Shown: positions 36,955 to 46,622 of the stretch, in pieces
Position numbering within the stretch: position 1 is the stretch's first letter
How the letters are laid out: each line of letters begins with the position of its first letter
Made by a program: the position numbers and the translations under genes
Notes under the pieces: generated by a model
What the model saw: the letters and a program-made list of their open reading frames with translations, nothing else
Database searches by the model: none
Told to the model about the DNA's origin: nothing
Assembly (NCBI RefSeq): GCF_024666525.1
Contig: NZ_CP088294.1
Span: 248,001 to 312,000, forward strand
From: Pseudomonas sp. J452
GTDB lineage: Bacteria; Pseudomonadota; Gammaproteobacteria; Pseudomonadales; Pseudomonadaceae
Length of the DNA: 64,000 nt
Reading direction: 5' to 3'

Positions 36955-37296
36955 TCAGTGCGGCGCTTCAGCGGCGTGGTTGAGCGAGTACTTGGGGATT
37001 TCCACAGTCAGGTCTTCAGTGCCGACGATCGCCTGACAGGCCAGGCGCGATTGCGGCTCCAGCCCCCAGGCCCGATCGAGGAAGTCTTCTTCCAGCTCGT
37101 CAGCCTCTTCCAGCGAGGCAAAACCCTCGCGGACGATGCAGTGGCAAGTCGTGCAGGCACAGACGCCGCCGCAGGCGCTTTCCATCTCGATATGGTGCGC
37201 ATGGGCCACTTCGAGAATGGAGGTGCCAGGCTCAGCCTCGACCACCATGCCATCGGGGCAGAACTTCTCGTGGGGCAGAAAAATGACCTGCGGCAT
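36955..37296 (-). CDS. fdx: [2Fe-2S] ferredoxin of the isc system
   Basis: 113 residues. Adrenodoxin-type ferredoxin with cluster cysteines in ACGGVCACTTCHC (three) and a fourth in 'QSRLACQAIVG'. Supplies electrons during cluster assembly. Its ATG shares one base with the hscA stop (TGATG), showing translational coupling. Confidence 0.97.
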   Translation of the reverse strand: MPQVIFLPHEKFCPDGMVVEAEPGTSILEVAHAHHIEMESACGGVCACTTCHCIVREGFASLEEADELEEDFLDRAWGLEPQSRLACQAIVGTEDLTVEIPKYSLNHAAEAPH

Positions 37297-39164
37297 CAGT
37301 TATCCTCGATTTCATTCAGATTGCGCCCGGCCAGAGCGGCCTTCACCGTCAAGTCCATGCGCCGGGCAGCAAAGGCGTCGGTCACCTGCGACAGACGCTT
37401 GGTCTGCTGCTCGATGGCGTAACCGTCGCTACCTGTCATCAATTCGGCCAGTTCCTGCATCTGCATCTCGATGGCCAGACGCTCTTCGGCATCCAGCAAG
37501 CGCTCGCCATCAGCCTCCAGGGCGGCCTGCACCGCTTCGATCAGGCGCTGGGCATCGACCTGCTGCTCGCGCAGCACCCGGGCGACTTTGTCATCCCCGG
37601 CATTCTGGAAGGACTCCTGCAGCATGCGCGCGATCTCGCCATCGGTCAGGCCATAGGACGGCTTGACCTGGATGCTCGCCTCGACACCAGAACCTAGCTC
37701 GCGGGCTGCCACGCTGAGCAGGCCGTCGGCATCGACCTGGAAGGTCACGCGAATCTTTGCCGAGCCGGCCACCAGGGGCGGAATACCACGCAGCTCGAAG
37801 CGCGCCAGGGAGCGGCAATCGCTGATCAGCTCGCGCTCACCCTGCAGCACATGGATCATCATGGCCGTCTGGCCATCTTTATAGGTGGTGAAGTCCTGCG
37901 CGCGCGCCACCGGAATCGTGGTGTTGCGCGGAATGACCTTCTCCATCAAGCCGCCCATGGTTTCCAGCCCCAGGGACAGCGGAATCACGTCGAGCAGCAA
38001 CAGCTCTTCGCCGTTGCCACGCTGGTTGCCGGCCAGGGTATCGGCCTGGATCGCGGCACCAATGGCCACCACCTGATCCGGGTCGATATCGGTCAGTGGC
38101 TGCCGACCGAACAGCTCGCCGACCGCCGCACGCACGCGCGGCACGCGGGTGGAGCCGCCGACCATGACCACCGCCTCGACTTCCTCGATCTCGATGCCGG
38201 CATCGCGCACCGCACGGCGACAGGCCTTGAGGCTGCGCGCCAGCATCGGCTCGATCAGCGCATCGAACTGCGCCCGACTCAGCTCGCCGCGCCAGTCGCC
38301 ATGCACCAGCTCGACCGCATCGGCAGTGGTCAGCGCTTCCTTGGCCGCACAAGCGGCCTGCAGCAGGCTGCGTTGGGTGCCTGGATCGATATCCATGGAC
38401 AGCCCAGCCTGCTGCATCATCCAGCCGGCGATGGCATGGTCGAAGTCATCGCCACCCAGGGCGCTGTCGCCACCGGTAGCCATCACCTCGAACACGCCAC
38501 GACTCAGACGCAGAATGGAAATATCAAAGGTGCCGCCGCCCAGGTCATAGATGGCGACCACGCCCTCGGCCTGCTGGTCGAGACCATAGGCCACCGCCGC
38601 CGCGGTCGGCTCGTTGAGCAGGCGCAGCACACTGAGGCCGGCCAGACGCGCAGCATCCTTGGTGGCCTGGCGCTGGGCATCGTCGAAGTAGGCCGGTACG
38701 GTGATCACCGCCCCCACCAGTTCGCCACCCAGCGCTTCTTCGGCACGCAGGCGCAGCACCTTGAGAATCTCGGCCGACACCTCGACCGGGCTCTTCGCGC
38801 CCTGCACGGTGTCGACGAATGGCATATGCGATTCACCGACGACGAAGCGGTAGGGCAACTGCTCACCCAGTTGCTTGACGTCTTCCAGGCCGCGCCCCAT
38901 CAGGCGCTTGACCGACAGCACGGTATTCAGCGGATCGAGCGGCGCGGCCAGCTTGGCGGCCTGCCCCACCTCGACGCGATCGGCATGATAGCGCACGGCC
39001 GACGGCAGGATGACCCGCCCCTCGGCATCCGCCAGTGGCGCGGACAGGCCGCTGCGCACGGCAGCGACCAGGGAATTGGTGGTGCCCAGATCGATACCCA
39101 CAGCCAGGCGGCGCTGGTGGGGTTGGGGACTCTGGCCGGGTTCGGCGATCTGCAGTAGGGCCAT
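37296..39164 (-). CDS. hscA: Fe-S specialised Hsp70 chaperone HscA
   Basis: 622 residues. Hsp70 ATPase domain: [14 protein letters not shown] near residue 22, '[20 protein letters not shown]', '[13 protein letters not shown]', '[13 protein letters not shown]'. Substrate domain with [22 protein letters not shown]. Helps transfer the cluster from IscU, with HscB as co-chaperone. 42 bases separate it from hscB. Confidence 0.98.
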   Translation of the reverse strand: MALLQIAEPGQSPQPHQRRLAVGIDLGTTNSLVAAVRSGLSAPLADAEGRVILPSAVRYHADRVEVGQAAKLAAPLDPLNTVLSVKRLMGRGLEDVKQLGEQLPYRFVVGESHMPFVDTVQGAKSPVEVSAEILKVLRLRAEEALGGELVGAVITVPAYFDDAQRQATKDAARLAGLSVLRLLNEPTAAAVAYGLDQQAEGVVAIYDLGGGTFDISILRLSRGVFEVMATGGDSALGGDDFDHAIAGWMMQQAGLSMDIDPGTQRSLLQAACAAKEALTTADAVELVHGDWRGELSRAQFDALIEPMLARSLKACRRAVRDAGIEIEEVEAVVMVGGSTRVPRVRAAVGELFGRQPLTDIDPDQVVAIGAAIQADTLAGNQRGNGEELLLLDVIPLSLGLETMGGLMEKVIPRNTTIPVARAQDFTTYKDGQTAMMIHVLQGERELISDCRSLARFELRGIPPLVAGSAKIRVTFQVDADGLLSVAARELGSGVEASIQVKPSYGLTDGEIARMLQESFQNAGDDKVARVLREQQVDAQRLIEAVQAALEADGERLLDAEERLAIEMQMQELAELMTGSDGYAIEQQTKRLSQVTDAFAARRMDLTVKAALAGRNLNEIEDN

Positions 39165-39206
39165 GATGCTCAGGAAGTCAGGCGCGCAGCCGCAGCTGCA
39201 CGGCGG

Positions 39207-39728
39207 TTAATCGTCGAGGCGCTCTTCCAGCTGGCGCACTTCGTGGGACAACTTGTCGAGAAACTGCATGCGTCGCACCAGGCGCTCGGCCTCCTCGCGA
39301 CGCTGCGCGTCATCCCAGCAAGCAGCAAAATCTGCATCAAGCTCATCCTGAGCCTGTTTCAGGCGGCGCTTGAACGCCGCCACGCCGGCCACATCGGCAC
39401 TGTCCTGCAGATCTTCCAGCTCTTCGCGTAAACGCATCTGCTGGAGCAGGAACTCGGGGTCCTGCACGGTCACTTCCATCGGCAGCTCGCGCCCGCGCAG
39501 AGCCAGCAGATAAAGAGCGCGGCGCGGCGCATTCTTCAGGGTCTGGTAAGCCTCATTGAGGCTGGCCGAATGCTCCAGCGCCAGGCGCTGATCGCGCTCG
39601 GGGGCATCGGCAAAGCGATCCGGATGCATGGTCTTGGCCAGCTCGCGATAACGCGCGGAAAGCTGCGCCAGGTCCAGACGGAAGGCGGGCTGCAGATCGA
39701 ACAGAGCAAAGTGACAGGGTCTACCCAC
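39207..39728 (-). CDS. hscB: J-domain co-chaperone HscB
   Basis: 173 residues from a GTG start at 39728 (read [16 protein letters not shown]), chosen because it matches the family N-terminus and has GAGG 6 bases upstream; the open frame continues further up into iscA without meaning. J-domain HPD motif in [19 protein letters not shown]. The C-terminal three-helix bundle ([19 protein letters not shown]) contacts IscU. Starts 7 bases after iscA. Confidence 0.96.
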   Translation of the reverse strand: MGRPCHFALFDLQPAFRLDLAQLSARYRELAKTMHPDRFADAPERDQRLALEHSASLNEAYQTLKNAPRRALYLLALRGRELPMEVTVQDPEFLLQQMRLREELEDLQDSADVAGVAAFKRRLKQAQDELDADFAACWDDAQRREEAERLVRRMQFLDKLSHEVRQLEERLDD

Positions 39729-39735
39729 GCTAGCC

Positions 39736-40059
39736 TCAGACGTTGAAGCTCTCGCCGCAGCCGCATTCGCCGCGCACGTTGGGGTTGTTGAACTTGAAGC
39801 CCTCGTTGAGCCCCTCGCGGACGAAGTCCAGCTCGGTGCCATCGATATAGGTCAGGCTCTTCGGATCGATGATCACTTTCACCCCGAAGCTTTCGAACAC
39901 CTGATCCTCGGCTGCCAGCTCGTCGACGAACTCCAGCACATAGGCCAGGCCCGAGCAGCCCGTAGTGCGCACACCCAGACGAATGCCCGCACCCTTGCCA
40001 CGCCCCTCCAGGGAGCGCTGCACATGACGTGCGGCGGCTTCGGTCATGCTGATAGCCAT
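39736..40059 (-). CDS. iscA: A-type Fe-S carrier IscA
   Basis: 107 residues. The A-type cysteines are all present: [13 protein letters not shown], and [10 protein letters not shown] at the C-terminus. Carries iron or clusters to apo-targets. 25 bases from iscU. Confidence 0.97.
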   Translation of the reverse strand: MAISMTEAAARHVQRSLEGRGKGAGIRLGVRTTGCSGLAYVLEFVDELAAEDQVFESFGVKVIIDPKSLTYIDGTELDFVREGLNEGFKFNNPNVRGECGCGESFNV

Positions 40060-40084
40060 AGCAACTCCTTACGCGACAACGAAC

Positions 40085-40471
40085 TCAGACCAGGCCTTTC
40101 TTCTGCTTGTAGTCGCGCACGGCTGCCTTGATGGCATCCTCGGCGAGTACCGAACAGTGGATCTTCACCGGCGGCAGCGCCAGCTCTTCGGCCAGCTGGG
40201 TGTTCTTGATGGTTTCCGCTTCATCCAGGGTCTTGCCCTTCATCCACTCGGTAGCGAGGGAGCTGGAAGCGATCGCCGAACCGCAGCCGTAGGTCTTGAA
40301 CTTGGCGTCTTCGATGACGCCCTGCTCGTTGACCTTGATCTGCAGGCGCATGACGTCGCCGCACGCCGGGGCGCCGACCATGCCGGTGCCGACGTTCGGA
40401 TCCTCGGCATCCATCTTGCCGACGTTGCGGGGGTTCTCGTAATGGTCGATGACCTTTTCACTGTAAGCCAT
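40085..40471 (-). CDS. iscU: Fe-S scaffold protein IscU
   Basis: 128 residues. Ligand cysteines in GAPACGDVMRL, KTYGCGSAIASS and KIHCSVLAEDA; the HscA recognition motif LPPVK precedes the third. Scaffold on which IscS builds clusters. Complete and typical. Confidence 0.98.
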   Translation of the reverse strand: MAYSEKVIDHYENPRNVGKMDAEDPNVGTGMVGAPACGDVMRLQIKVNEQGVIEDAKFKTYGCGSAIASSSLATEWMKGKTLDEAETIKNTQLAEELALPPVKIHCSVLAEDAIKAAVRDYKQKKGLV

Positions 40472-40520
40472 GGTGCAATTCCTCTTTCATCAGGTGCCGC
40501 TCTTGGAGGCGACTAAACAA

Positions 40521-41735
40521 TCAATGTGCCTGCCATTCGACCTTGGAGATGTCGACACCTTCTTTGAACATATCCCACAGCGGCGACAGCTCGCGCAGCT
40601 TGTTGACGGCATCGCGAATCTTCGACGCGGCGTAATCGACTTCTTCCTCGGTGGTGAAGCGCCCGAAGGTGAAGCGGATCGAACTGTGCGCCAGCTCGTC
40701 GTTACGGCCCAGAGCGCGCAGCACGTAGGACGGCTCCAGCGAAGCAGAGGTACAGGCGGAACCGGAGGAAACCGCCAGATCCTTGAGCGCCATGACCAGC
40801 GACTCACCTTCGACATAGTTGAAGCTGAGGTTGAGGTTGTGCGCGACGCGCTGGGTCATGCTGCCGTTGATGTACAGCTCCTCCATGCCCTCGACCTGCT
40901 TGTAGAAGCGATCACGCAGGGCACGAATACGCTCGTTTTCCTGGGCCATTTCCGCCTTGGCGATACGGAAGGCTTCGCCCATGCCGACGATCTGGTGAGT
41001 CGCCAGGGTGCCGGAGCGCATGCCGCGCTCATGACCGCCACCGTGCATCTGCGCCTCCAGACGTACGCGCGGCTTGCGGCGCACGTAGAGCGCGCCGATG
41101 CCTTTCGGGCCGTAGGTCTTGTGGGCGGAGAAGGACATCAGGTCGACCTTGAGCTTCTCCAGGTCGATTTCCACCTTGCCGGTGGACTGCGCCGCGTCGA
41201 CATGGAACAGCACACCGCGGGAGCGGGTCAGTTCACCGATGGCGGCGATGTCGTTGATGGTGCCGATCTCGTTGTTGACGTGCATGATCGAGACCAGAAT
41301 GGTGTCGTCGCGCAGCGCGGCTTCGACCAGCGCCGGGGTGATCAGACCGTCTTCGCCAGGCTCGAGGTAGGTGACTTCGAAACCTTCACGCTCAAGCTGG
41401 CGCGTCGAGTCGAGCACGGCTTTGTGCTCGATCTTCGAGGTGATGATGTGCTTGCCCTTGGTGCTGTAGAAGTGCGCAACACCCTTGATCGCCAGGTTGT
41501 TGGACTCGGTGGCACCGGAGGTCCAGACGATCTCGCGCGGATCGGCATTGACCAGCTCGGCCACCTGGCGGCGACCATTCTCGACCGCCTCTTCGGCCTT
41601 CCAGCCGAACACATGGGAGCGCGAGGCCGGGTTGCCAAAGTTGCCATCCACCAGCAAGCACTCGCTCATCTTCTGCGCAACGCGCGGATCGACCGGAGTG
41701 GTGGCGGAATAATCGAGGTAAATCGGCAATCTCAT
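40521..41735 (-). CDS. iscS: Cysteine desulfurase IscS
   Basis: 404 residues from the ATG at 41735 ([16 protein letters not shown]) with an AGGAG site. PLP Lys in [18 protein letters not shown], mobile-loop catalytic Cys in [17 protein letters not shown]. Provides sulfur to IscU and tRNA thiolation. Follows iscR by 32 bases. Confidence 0.98.
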   Translation of the reverse strand: MRLPIYLDYSATTPVDPRVAQKMSECLLVDGNFGNPASRSHVFGWKAEEAVENGRRQVAELVNADPREIVWTSGATESNNLAIKGVAHFYSTKGKHIITSKIEHKAVLDSTRQLEREGFEVTYLEPGEDGLITPALVEAALRDDTILVSIMHVNNEIGTINDIAAIGELTRSRGVLFHVDAAQSTGKVEIDLEKLKVDLMSFSAHKTYGPKGIGALYVRRKPRVRLEAQMHGGGHERGMRSGTLATHQIVGMGEAFRIAKAEMAQENERIRALRDRFYKQVEGMEELYINGSMTQRVAHNLNLSFNYVEGESLVMALKDLAVSSGSACTSASLEPSYVLRALGRNDELAHSSIRFTFGRFTTEEEVDYAASKIRDAVNKLRELSPLWDMFKEGVDISKVEWQAH

Positions 41736-41767
41736 CAGATTTCTCCTAATACAGGCTGGCGCCCTGC

Positions 41768-42259
41768 TCAATCAACGGCGGACGCTTCAATCTTATCCAG
41801 GCGCGGCGTCCTGCCATTGCAACGGCGCTGATCCTGACGCAGAGCGACTTCCTGCACTTCGCTACGGGTCACCAGGTCAGCCAGGCTGATCCCACTGAGG
41901 AATTCGTGAATCTGCTGACTGAGGTCACACCACAGATGGTGGGTCAGACAGGTATCGCCAGAGTGGCAATCACCCTGACCTTGGCAGCGCGTGGCATCGA
42001 CCGATTCATTGACCGCATCGATCACCTGCGCCACTTGAATGACCCGCATGTCGCGCGACAACTGATAACCGCCACCCGGGCCACGCACGCTGCTGACCAG
42101 GTTGCCACGGCGCAGCTTGGCGAACAGTTGCTCGAGATAGGACAGGGAAATACCCTGACGCTCGGAAATATCGGCCAGGGACACCGGCCCATGCTGAGCA
42201 TGCAGCGCCAGATCGAGCATCGCGGTGACGGCGTAACGGCCTTTGGTGGTCAAGCGCAT
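41768..42259 (-). CDS. iscR: Fe-S cluster-sensing regulator IscR
   Basis: 163 residues from the ATG at 42259 ([14 protein letters not shown]). Rrf2-family winged helix (about 1-75) with cluster ligands Cys92, Cys98 and Cys104 and the His107 partner in [18 protein letters not shown]. Holo-IscR represses this operon. Two IscR-type sites lie directly upstream, so autoregulation is visible in the sequence. The C-terminal tail (about 140-163) is basic and variable. Confidence 0.97.
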   Translation of the reverse strand: MRLTTKGRYAVTAMLDLALHAQHGPVSLADISERQGISLSYLEQLFAKLRRGNLVSSVRGPGGGYQLSRDMRVIQVAQVIDAVNESVDATRCQGQGDCHSGDTCLTHHLWCDLSQQIHEFLSGISLADLVTRSEVQEVALRQDQRRCNGRTPRLDKIEASAVD

Positions 42260-42292
42260 GGTGTTTACCACGGTTTCGCTGAAGTGCCGCAA

Positions 42293-42349
42293 GTATCCCC
42301 TTTTCCTACTAATTAGGTCAACTATAAGACCTATTAAAATAGTAGGAAT
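42293..42349 (-). promoter_or_regulatory. isc promoter with two tandem IscR-type sites
   Basis: On the minus strand site A (42325-42303) opens ATAGTTGACCTAATTAGTAG, close to the E. coli type 1 IscR box. Site B (42349-42325) reads TTCCTACTATTTTAATAGG with the same outer bases. A -35 box TTGACC (42321-42316) lies inside site A, and GATACT (42298-42293) is a fair -10 at 17-18 bases. Binding here would block RNA polymerase. Confidence 0.75.
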
Positions 42350-42398
42350 TAGGCTTGGCGAGGGGCGCGAATCATAGCAAAAACCTTTACCCCAGGCA

Positions 42399-43182
42399 TC
42401 AGGCCGCCGGCTTGTCGCCCTGCTGTTCCTTGCATACGCCCTCGAAGTCCTCATCACGCAGAGCTGGCAGCTCTTTGGCACAGTAATCGCTACCCAGGGC
42501 CTTGAGCGCCCCGCACATGCCTTCGAGACGCGAATCGACCGCCTGCAGGTGATCCAGCAGCTGACCAATGGCACGCGCCACCGGATCCGGCATGTCCTGG
42601 CTGACACCATAGGCATCGAAGCCGAGCTTCTCGGCCAGGGCCTGGCGCTTGGCCTCCTGCTCGTCATCCGCCTTGGCGATGATCCGCCCGGGAATACCGA
42701 CGGCCGTGGCACCAGCCGGCACCGCCTTGGTCACCACCGCATTGGAACCGATCTTGGCCCCGGCACCGACGGTGAACGGGCCGAGCACCTTGGCCCCCGC
42801 CCCCACCACCACACCATCTTCCAGGGTCGGGTGACGCTTGCCCTTGTTCCAGCTGGTGCCGCCCAGGGTCACGCCCTGATAGAGCGTAACGTCATTGCCG
42901 ATCTCGGCCGTTTCGCCGATGACGATACCCATGCCGTGGTCGATGAAGAAGCGCCGACCGATCTTCGCCCCCCGGATGAATCTCGATACCGGTCATCCAG
43001 CGCCCGAAGTTCGACACCAGCCGCGCCAGCCATTTCCAGCCGGCACCCCACAACGCATGCGCCAGACGATGCAGCCACACCGCATGCAGCCCCGGATAGC
43101 AAGTGACCACCTCAAACGCATTGCGCGCCGCCGGGTCGCGATGAAATACGCTCTGGATATCTTCGCGCACACGCTCAAACAT
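42399..43182 (-). pseudogene. cysE: Serine O-acetyltransferase, interrupted by one extra base
   Basis: Makes O-acetylserine, the cysteine precursor. The N-terminal part runs from the ATG at 43182 ([16 protein letters not shown]) to [10 protein letters not shown]. The second frame continues with the left-handed beta-helix core: [20 protein letters not shown], '[21 protein letters not shown]', 'GIPGRIIA'. The join is at a run of six C on the plus strand (42968-42973); deleting one restores '[17 protein letters not shown]'. Length and order are otherwise normal. A break of this gene would cause cysteine auxotrophy unless another copy exists, so a base-count error is likely. The start overlaps the trmJ stop by 8 bases. 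Confidence 0.88.
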
Positions 43183-43954
43183 CGTCTTTTCTCCGCTTGT
43201 GGGGCTCGCCACGCACTGCTTTCTGGGTTTCCGTGAGGATGCCACGGAGAATATTCATTTCCAGCTTGCTGATGCCACTACGCCCATACAGGCGGCGCAG
43301 ACGCGGCATCAGGTGGCGCGGATTGCTCGGATCGAGGAAGCCGATCTCCACCAGCACGCTCTCCAGGTGGACATAGAACGACTCCAACTCATCGGTAGTG
43401 ACCGACTGCGTATTGAGCATCGCCGTGGTTTCCAGCTTGCTCATCTTGGTCGGCTGCCCCTGGGCCGCCAACCAGGCCATGCGCACCTCGTAGACCAGCA
43501 CCTGAACCGCCGTGGCCAGGTTCAGCGAACTGAACTCCGGATCGGACGGAATATGCACATGGAACTGACAGCGCTGCAGCTCTTCATTGGTCAGCCCGGC
43601 GTACTCGCGACCGAACACCAGCGCCACCTCGCCACCCTGCTCCGCGTGCTGCAGGCAGGTCGTCGCGCACTCGCGCGGATCGAGCAGCGGCCAGGGAATC
43701 CGCCGATCACGGGCACTGGTGCCGAGCACCACACTGCAGCCGACCAGTGCTTCTTCCAGCGTAGCGACCACCTGCACCGCATCGAGGATGTCAGTTGCGC
43801 CGGAGGCCCGCGCCACCGCCTCGCTGCTGGGGAACTCCACCGGATCGACCAGCACCAGACGCGACAGGCCCATGTTTTTCATGGCCCGCGCGGCACCACC
43901 GATATTGCCGGGATGACTGGTATTGACCAGAACCACACGAATATTCTGCAGCAA
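43175..43954 (-). CDS. trmJ: tRNA (cytidine/uridine-32-2'-O)-methyltransferase TrmJ
   Basis: About 259 residues from a TTG start at 43954 ([19 protein letters not shown]), favoured by GGAG 7 bases upstream and the family N-terminus; an ATG at 43975 is the alternative. SPOUT methyltransferase: '[20 protein letters not shown]', '[17 protein letters not shown]', and the trefoil-knot end '[22 protein letters not shown]'. Methylates position 32 of several tRNAs. Divergent from suhB. Confidence 0.95.
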   Translation of the reverse strand: MLQNIRVVLVNTSHPGNIGGAARAMKNMGLSRLVLVDPVEFPSSEAVARASGATDILDAVQVVATLEEALVGCSVVLGTSARDRRIPWPLLDPRECATTCLQHAEQGGEVALVFGREYAGLTNEELQRCQFHVHIPSDPEFSSLNLATAVQVLVYEVRMAWLAAQGQPTKMSKLETTAMLNTQSVTTDELESFYVHLESVLVEIGFLDPSNPRHLMPRLRRLYGRSGISKLEMNILRGILTETQKAVRGEPHKRRKDDV

Positions 43955-44101
43955 GACCAGCTCCAGGCAGGGCACGAAAGGGGCATCGATCTTACAGGAC
44001 TCAAGCGGACTTACGCCACGCGCGACAAAGGCTAGGCTACATCCAAGCAGCTTTTCTGCTAGTATGGCCGGCTTTCTTTAACGACCCAGGTGAATCTCCC
44101 C

Positions 44102-44917
44102 ATGCAGCCCATGCTGAATATCGCGCTGCGCGCAGCCCGCAGCGCCGGTGAACTGATCTTCCGCTCCATCGAGCGCCTGGACGTCATCTCGGTCAGCGAG
44201 AAAGATGCCCACGACTACGTGTCCGAAGTCGACCGCGCCGCCGAGCAGACCATTATCCAGGCCCTGCAGAAGGCTTACCCGACGCACGGCTTCATGGGCG
44301 AGGAAAGCGGCATCATCCAGGGTACTGGCGACGGCGCCGACTACCAGTGGATCATCGACCCGCTGGATGGCACCACCAACTTCCTGCGCGGCGTGCCGCA
44401 CTTCGCCGTCAGCATCGCCTGCAAATACCGCGGCCGCCTCGAGCACGCCGTAGTACTCGACCCGGTTCGCCAGGAAGAATTCACCGCCAGCCGCGGTCGT
44501 GGCGCCGCCATCAATGGTCGTCGCCTGCGCGTCAGCACCCGCAAGAGTCTGGACGGCGCCCTGCTCGGCACCGGCTTCCCGTTCCGCGACAGCCAACTGG
44601 AAAACCTCGACAACTACTTCGGCATGTTCCGCAGCCTGGTTGGCCAGACCGCCGGCATCCGCCGCGCTGGCGCCGCCAGCCTGGATCTGGCCTACGTGGC
44701 TGCCGGCCGCTACGACGCCTTCTGGGAGTTCGGCCTGTCCGAATGGGACATGGCTGCAGGCGCCCTGCTGATCCAGGAAGCGGGCGGCCTGGTCAGCGAC
44801 TTCAGCGGCGGCCACGACTTCCTTGAGAAAGGCCAGATCGTTGCCGGCAACACCAAATGCTTCAAGGCCGTGCTGACCGCCATCCAGCCGCACCTGGCAC
44901 CCTCGATGAAGCGCTGA
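44102..44917 (+). CDS. suhB: Inositol-1-monophosphatase family protein SuhB
   Basis: 271 residues from the ATG at 44102. Metal-binding motifs of the family: GFMGEESG, WIIDPLDGTTNFLRGVPHF, and 'FWEFGLSEWDMAAGALLIQEAGG'. In enterics SuhB also joins the rRNA antitermination complex; in Pseudomonas it affects virulence switches. Ends before a strong terminator. Confidence 0.96.
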   Translation: MQPMLNIALRAARSAGELIFRSIERLDVISVSEKDAHDYVSEVDRAAEQTIIQALQKAYPTHGFMGEESGIIQGTGDGADYQWIIDPLDGTTNFLRGVPHFAVSIACKYRGRLEHAVVLDPVRQEEFTASRGRGAAINGRRLRVSTRKSLDGALLGTGFPFRDSQLENLDNYFGMFRSLVGQTAGIRRAGAASLDLAYVAAGRYDAFWEFGLSEWDMAAGALLIQEAGGLVSDFSGGHDFLEKGQIVAGNTKCFKAVLTAIQPHLAPSMKR

Positions 44918-44936
44918 AACACGCTATCGAGGTAAT

Positions 44937-44965
44937 AAAAAACCGCCCCGAAGGGCGGTTTTTTT
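44937..44965. terminator. Terminator after suhB
   Basis: A-run, CCGCCC (44943-44948), CGAA tetraloop, GGGCGG (44953-44958), T7. Can serve both the suhB gene and the convergent glycine-zipper gene. Confidence 0.92.
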
Positions 44966-44978
44966 ATGCCTTACAGCA

Positions 44979-45527
44979 TTACTGGATCACTTGTGCCGGA
45001 TCAGCCAGCACCAGCTGCCCCTGCTCATTGAGCGGAATTCGGCTACCCGGATCACGATCCATGCGCACCTGGCCGACCTTGCCATCCAGCTGGTACTTCA
45101 CGTCATAACCGACCAGCTTCTCACTGGTGTCGGTCACCGTATTGCAGCGAGTTTCAGTGGTGGTGTAGGTGTCACCTTCCTGCATGTTTTCCTGCACCTT
45201 GTTGCCGGCATAGCCACCGCCGACAGCACCCGCCACAGTGGCGATCTTCTTGCCACTGCCGCCACCCACCTGGTTACCCAGCAATCCACCTACCACGGCA
45301 CCGATGGCCGTACCGGCAATCTGATGCTGATCCTTGACCGGCTTCTGCCGGGTCACAGTGACGTCCTTGCACACCTGACGCGGCGTCTTGATGGTTTCAT
45401 TCACCGGCTGCACGGCCAGCACCTCGGCATATTGAGGGCCGCTGACCAGGCTATAGGTCGCCACGGCACCACCGGCAGTGACACCCACCGCACCCAATAC
45501 CGCGCCCACGATCATCGACTTGTTCAT
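44979..45527 (-). CDS. Glycine-zipper 2TM-domain outer-membrane-type protein
   Basis: 182 residues from the ATG at 45527 with GGGAGGG upstream. N-terminal signal or anchor (MNKSMIVGAVLGAVGVTAGGAVATYS), then a glycine zipper at about 70-105 (IAGTAIGAVVGGLLGNQVGG, then 'GAVGGGYAGNKVQENMQ'). Cysteines are few and no lipobox is clear. Related to the SlyB/Rick-17kDa fold group of envelope proteins. It is convergent with suhB. Function not known. Confidence 0.85.
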   Translation of the reverse strand: MNKSMIVGAVLGAVGVTAGGAVATYSLVSGPQYAEVLAVQPVNETIKTPRQVCKDVTVTRQKPVKDQHQIAGTAIGAVVGGLLGNQVGGGSGKKIATVAGAVGGGYAGNKVQENMQEGDTYTTTETRCNTVTDTSEKLVGYDVKYQLDGKVGQVRMDRDPGSRIPLNEQGQLVLADPAQVIQ

Positions 45528-45662
45528 TTGGCCCTCCCAGGACTCATTCAGCCCGACGCGCTTTGCGTCATTACTCCTAGCCTTGGAGGCAATAACGGCG
45601 CCCAAGTTCCACCCCACCACAGGTACAACCAACAACTGCGAGCTTCGTCACACCCCACAAAC

Positions 45663-45690
45663 ACCAAGCCCGGCTTGAGCCGGGCTTGGT
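45663..45690 (-). terminator. Hairpin terminator after secF
   Basis: ACCAAGCCCGGCT (45663-45675), TG, AGCCGGGCTTGGT (45678-45690). On the minus strand TGTTTGTG follows. It lies after the secF stop at 45705. Confidence 0.75.
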
Positions 45691-45704
45691 GGGTACAGAC
45701 AAAC

Positions 45705-46613
45705 TCAGGGACGCTCGTCCACTTCCTCCGCCTCGACCGGCGGGATCAGATCCTCAGTGGTCAGGTTCAGCCAGATCAGCACCACGTTGGCGATGTAGAT
45801 CGACGAGTAGGTACCCGCCAACACCCCCACGAACAGAGCGATGGAGAAACCGAACAGGTTGTCTCCACCGAAAACCAGCAGCGCAACGATCGCCAACAAG
45901 GTGGAAATCGAGGTCGCCATGGTGCGCAGCAGGGTCTGCGTGGTGGAGATGTTGATGTTGTCGATCAAGCTGGTCTTGCGCAGCACGCGGAAGTTCTCGC
46001 GCACCCGGTCGAATACCACGATGGTGTCGTTCAGCGAGTAGCCGATGATCGCCAGCACCGCAGCCAGCACAGTCAGGTCGAAGGTGATCTGGAAGAACGA
46101 CAGGATACCCAGCGTCACCACCACGTCATGCACCAGCGAGACGATGGCACCCACGGCGAATTTCCACTGAAAACGGAACGCCAGGTACAGCATGATGCCG
46201 CCCAGCGCCAGCAGCATGCCCAGGCCACCCTGATCACGCAGTTCCTCGCCCACCTGCGGGCCAACGAACTCGACTTTCTTCACCTGCACCGGATTGCCGG
46301 CATCGGCAGCACTCAGCGCTGTCACCACCTTGCTACCCAGCTGCGGGTCATCGCCCTGCATGCGCACCACCACATCGGTAGTGGCACCAAAGCTCTGCAC
46401 CACGGCATCGGCAAAACCAGCCGCCGCCAACTGCTCGCGCACCTGATTGAGATCGGCCGGTTTCTCATAGCTCAGCTCGATCTGCGCACCACCGGTGAAG
46501 TCGAGACCGAAGTTCAGCCCCTTGAAGAACCAGCTACCCAGCGCAATCAAGGTCAGGAGCACGGTGACGGCGAACGCAACATTGCGCACGCCCATGAAAT
46601 TGATAGTTTTCAT
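45705..46613 (-). CDS. secF: Protein translocase subunit SecF
   Basis: 302 residues, six membrane passes. Family motifs: FGLDFTGGAQIELSYE, VYLSLNDTIVVFDRVREN-type segment at 'IGYSLNDTIVVFDRVREN', and 'FGFSIALFVGVLAGTYSS'. RND-like partner of SecD that uses the proton gradient to finish export. AAGGGG before the ATG. 9 bases after secD. Confidence 0.98.
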   Translation of the reverse strand: MKTINFMGVRNVAFAVTVLLTLIALGSWFFKGLNFGLDFTGGAQIELSYEKPADLNQVREQLAAAGFADAVVQSFGATTDVVVRMQGDDPQLGSKVVTALSAADAGNPVQVKKVEFVGPQVGEELRDQGGLGMLLALGGIMLYLAFRFQWKFAVGAIVSLVHDVVVTLGILSFFQITFDLTVLAAVLAIIGYSLNDTIVVFDRVRENFRVLRKTSLIDNINISTTQTLLRTMATSISTLLAIVALLVFGGDNLFGFSIALFVGVLAGTYSSIYIANVVLIWLNLTTEDLIPPVEAEEVDERP

Positions 46614-46622
46614 CTCTGCCCC

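Noticed and set aside
42399..43182. cysE region as two separate small genes
   Set aside because: The two frames together give one complete, collinear serine acetyltransferase; the second part has no ribosome site or usual N-terminus.
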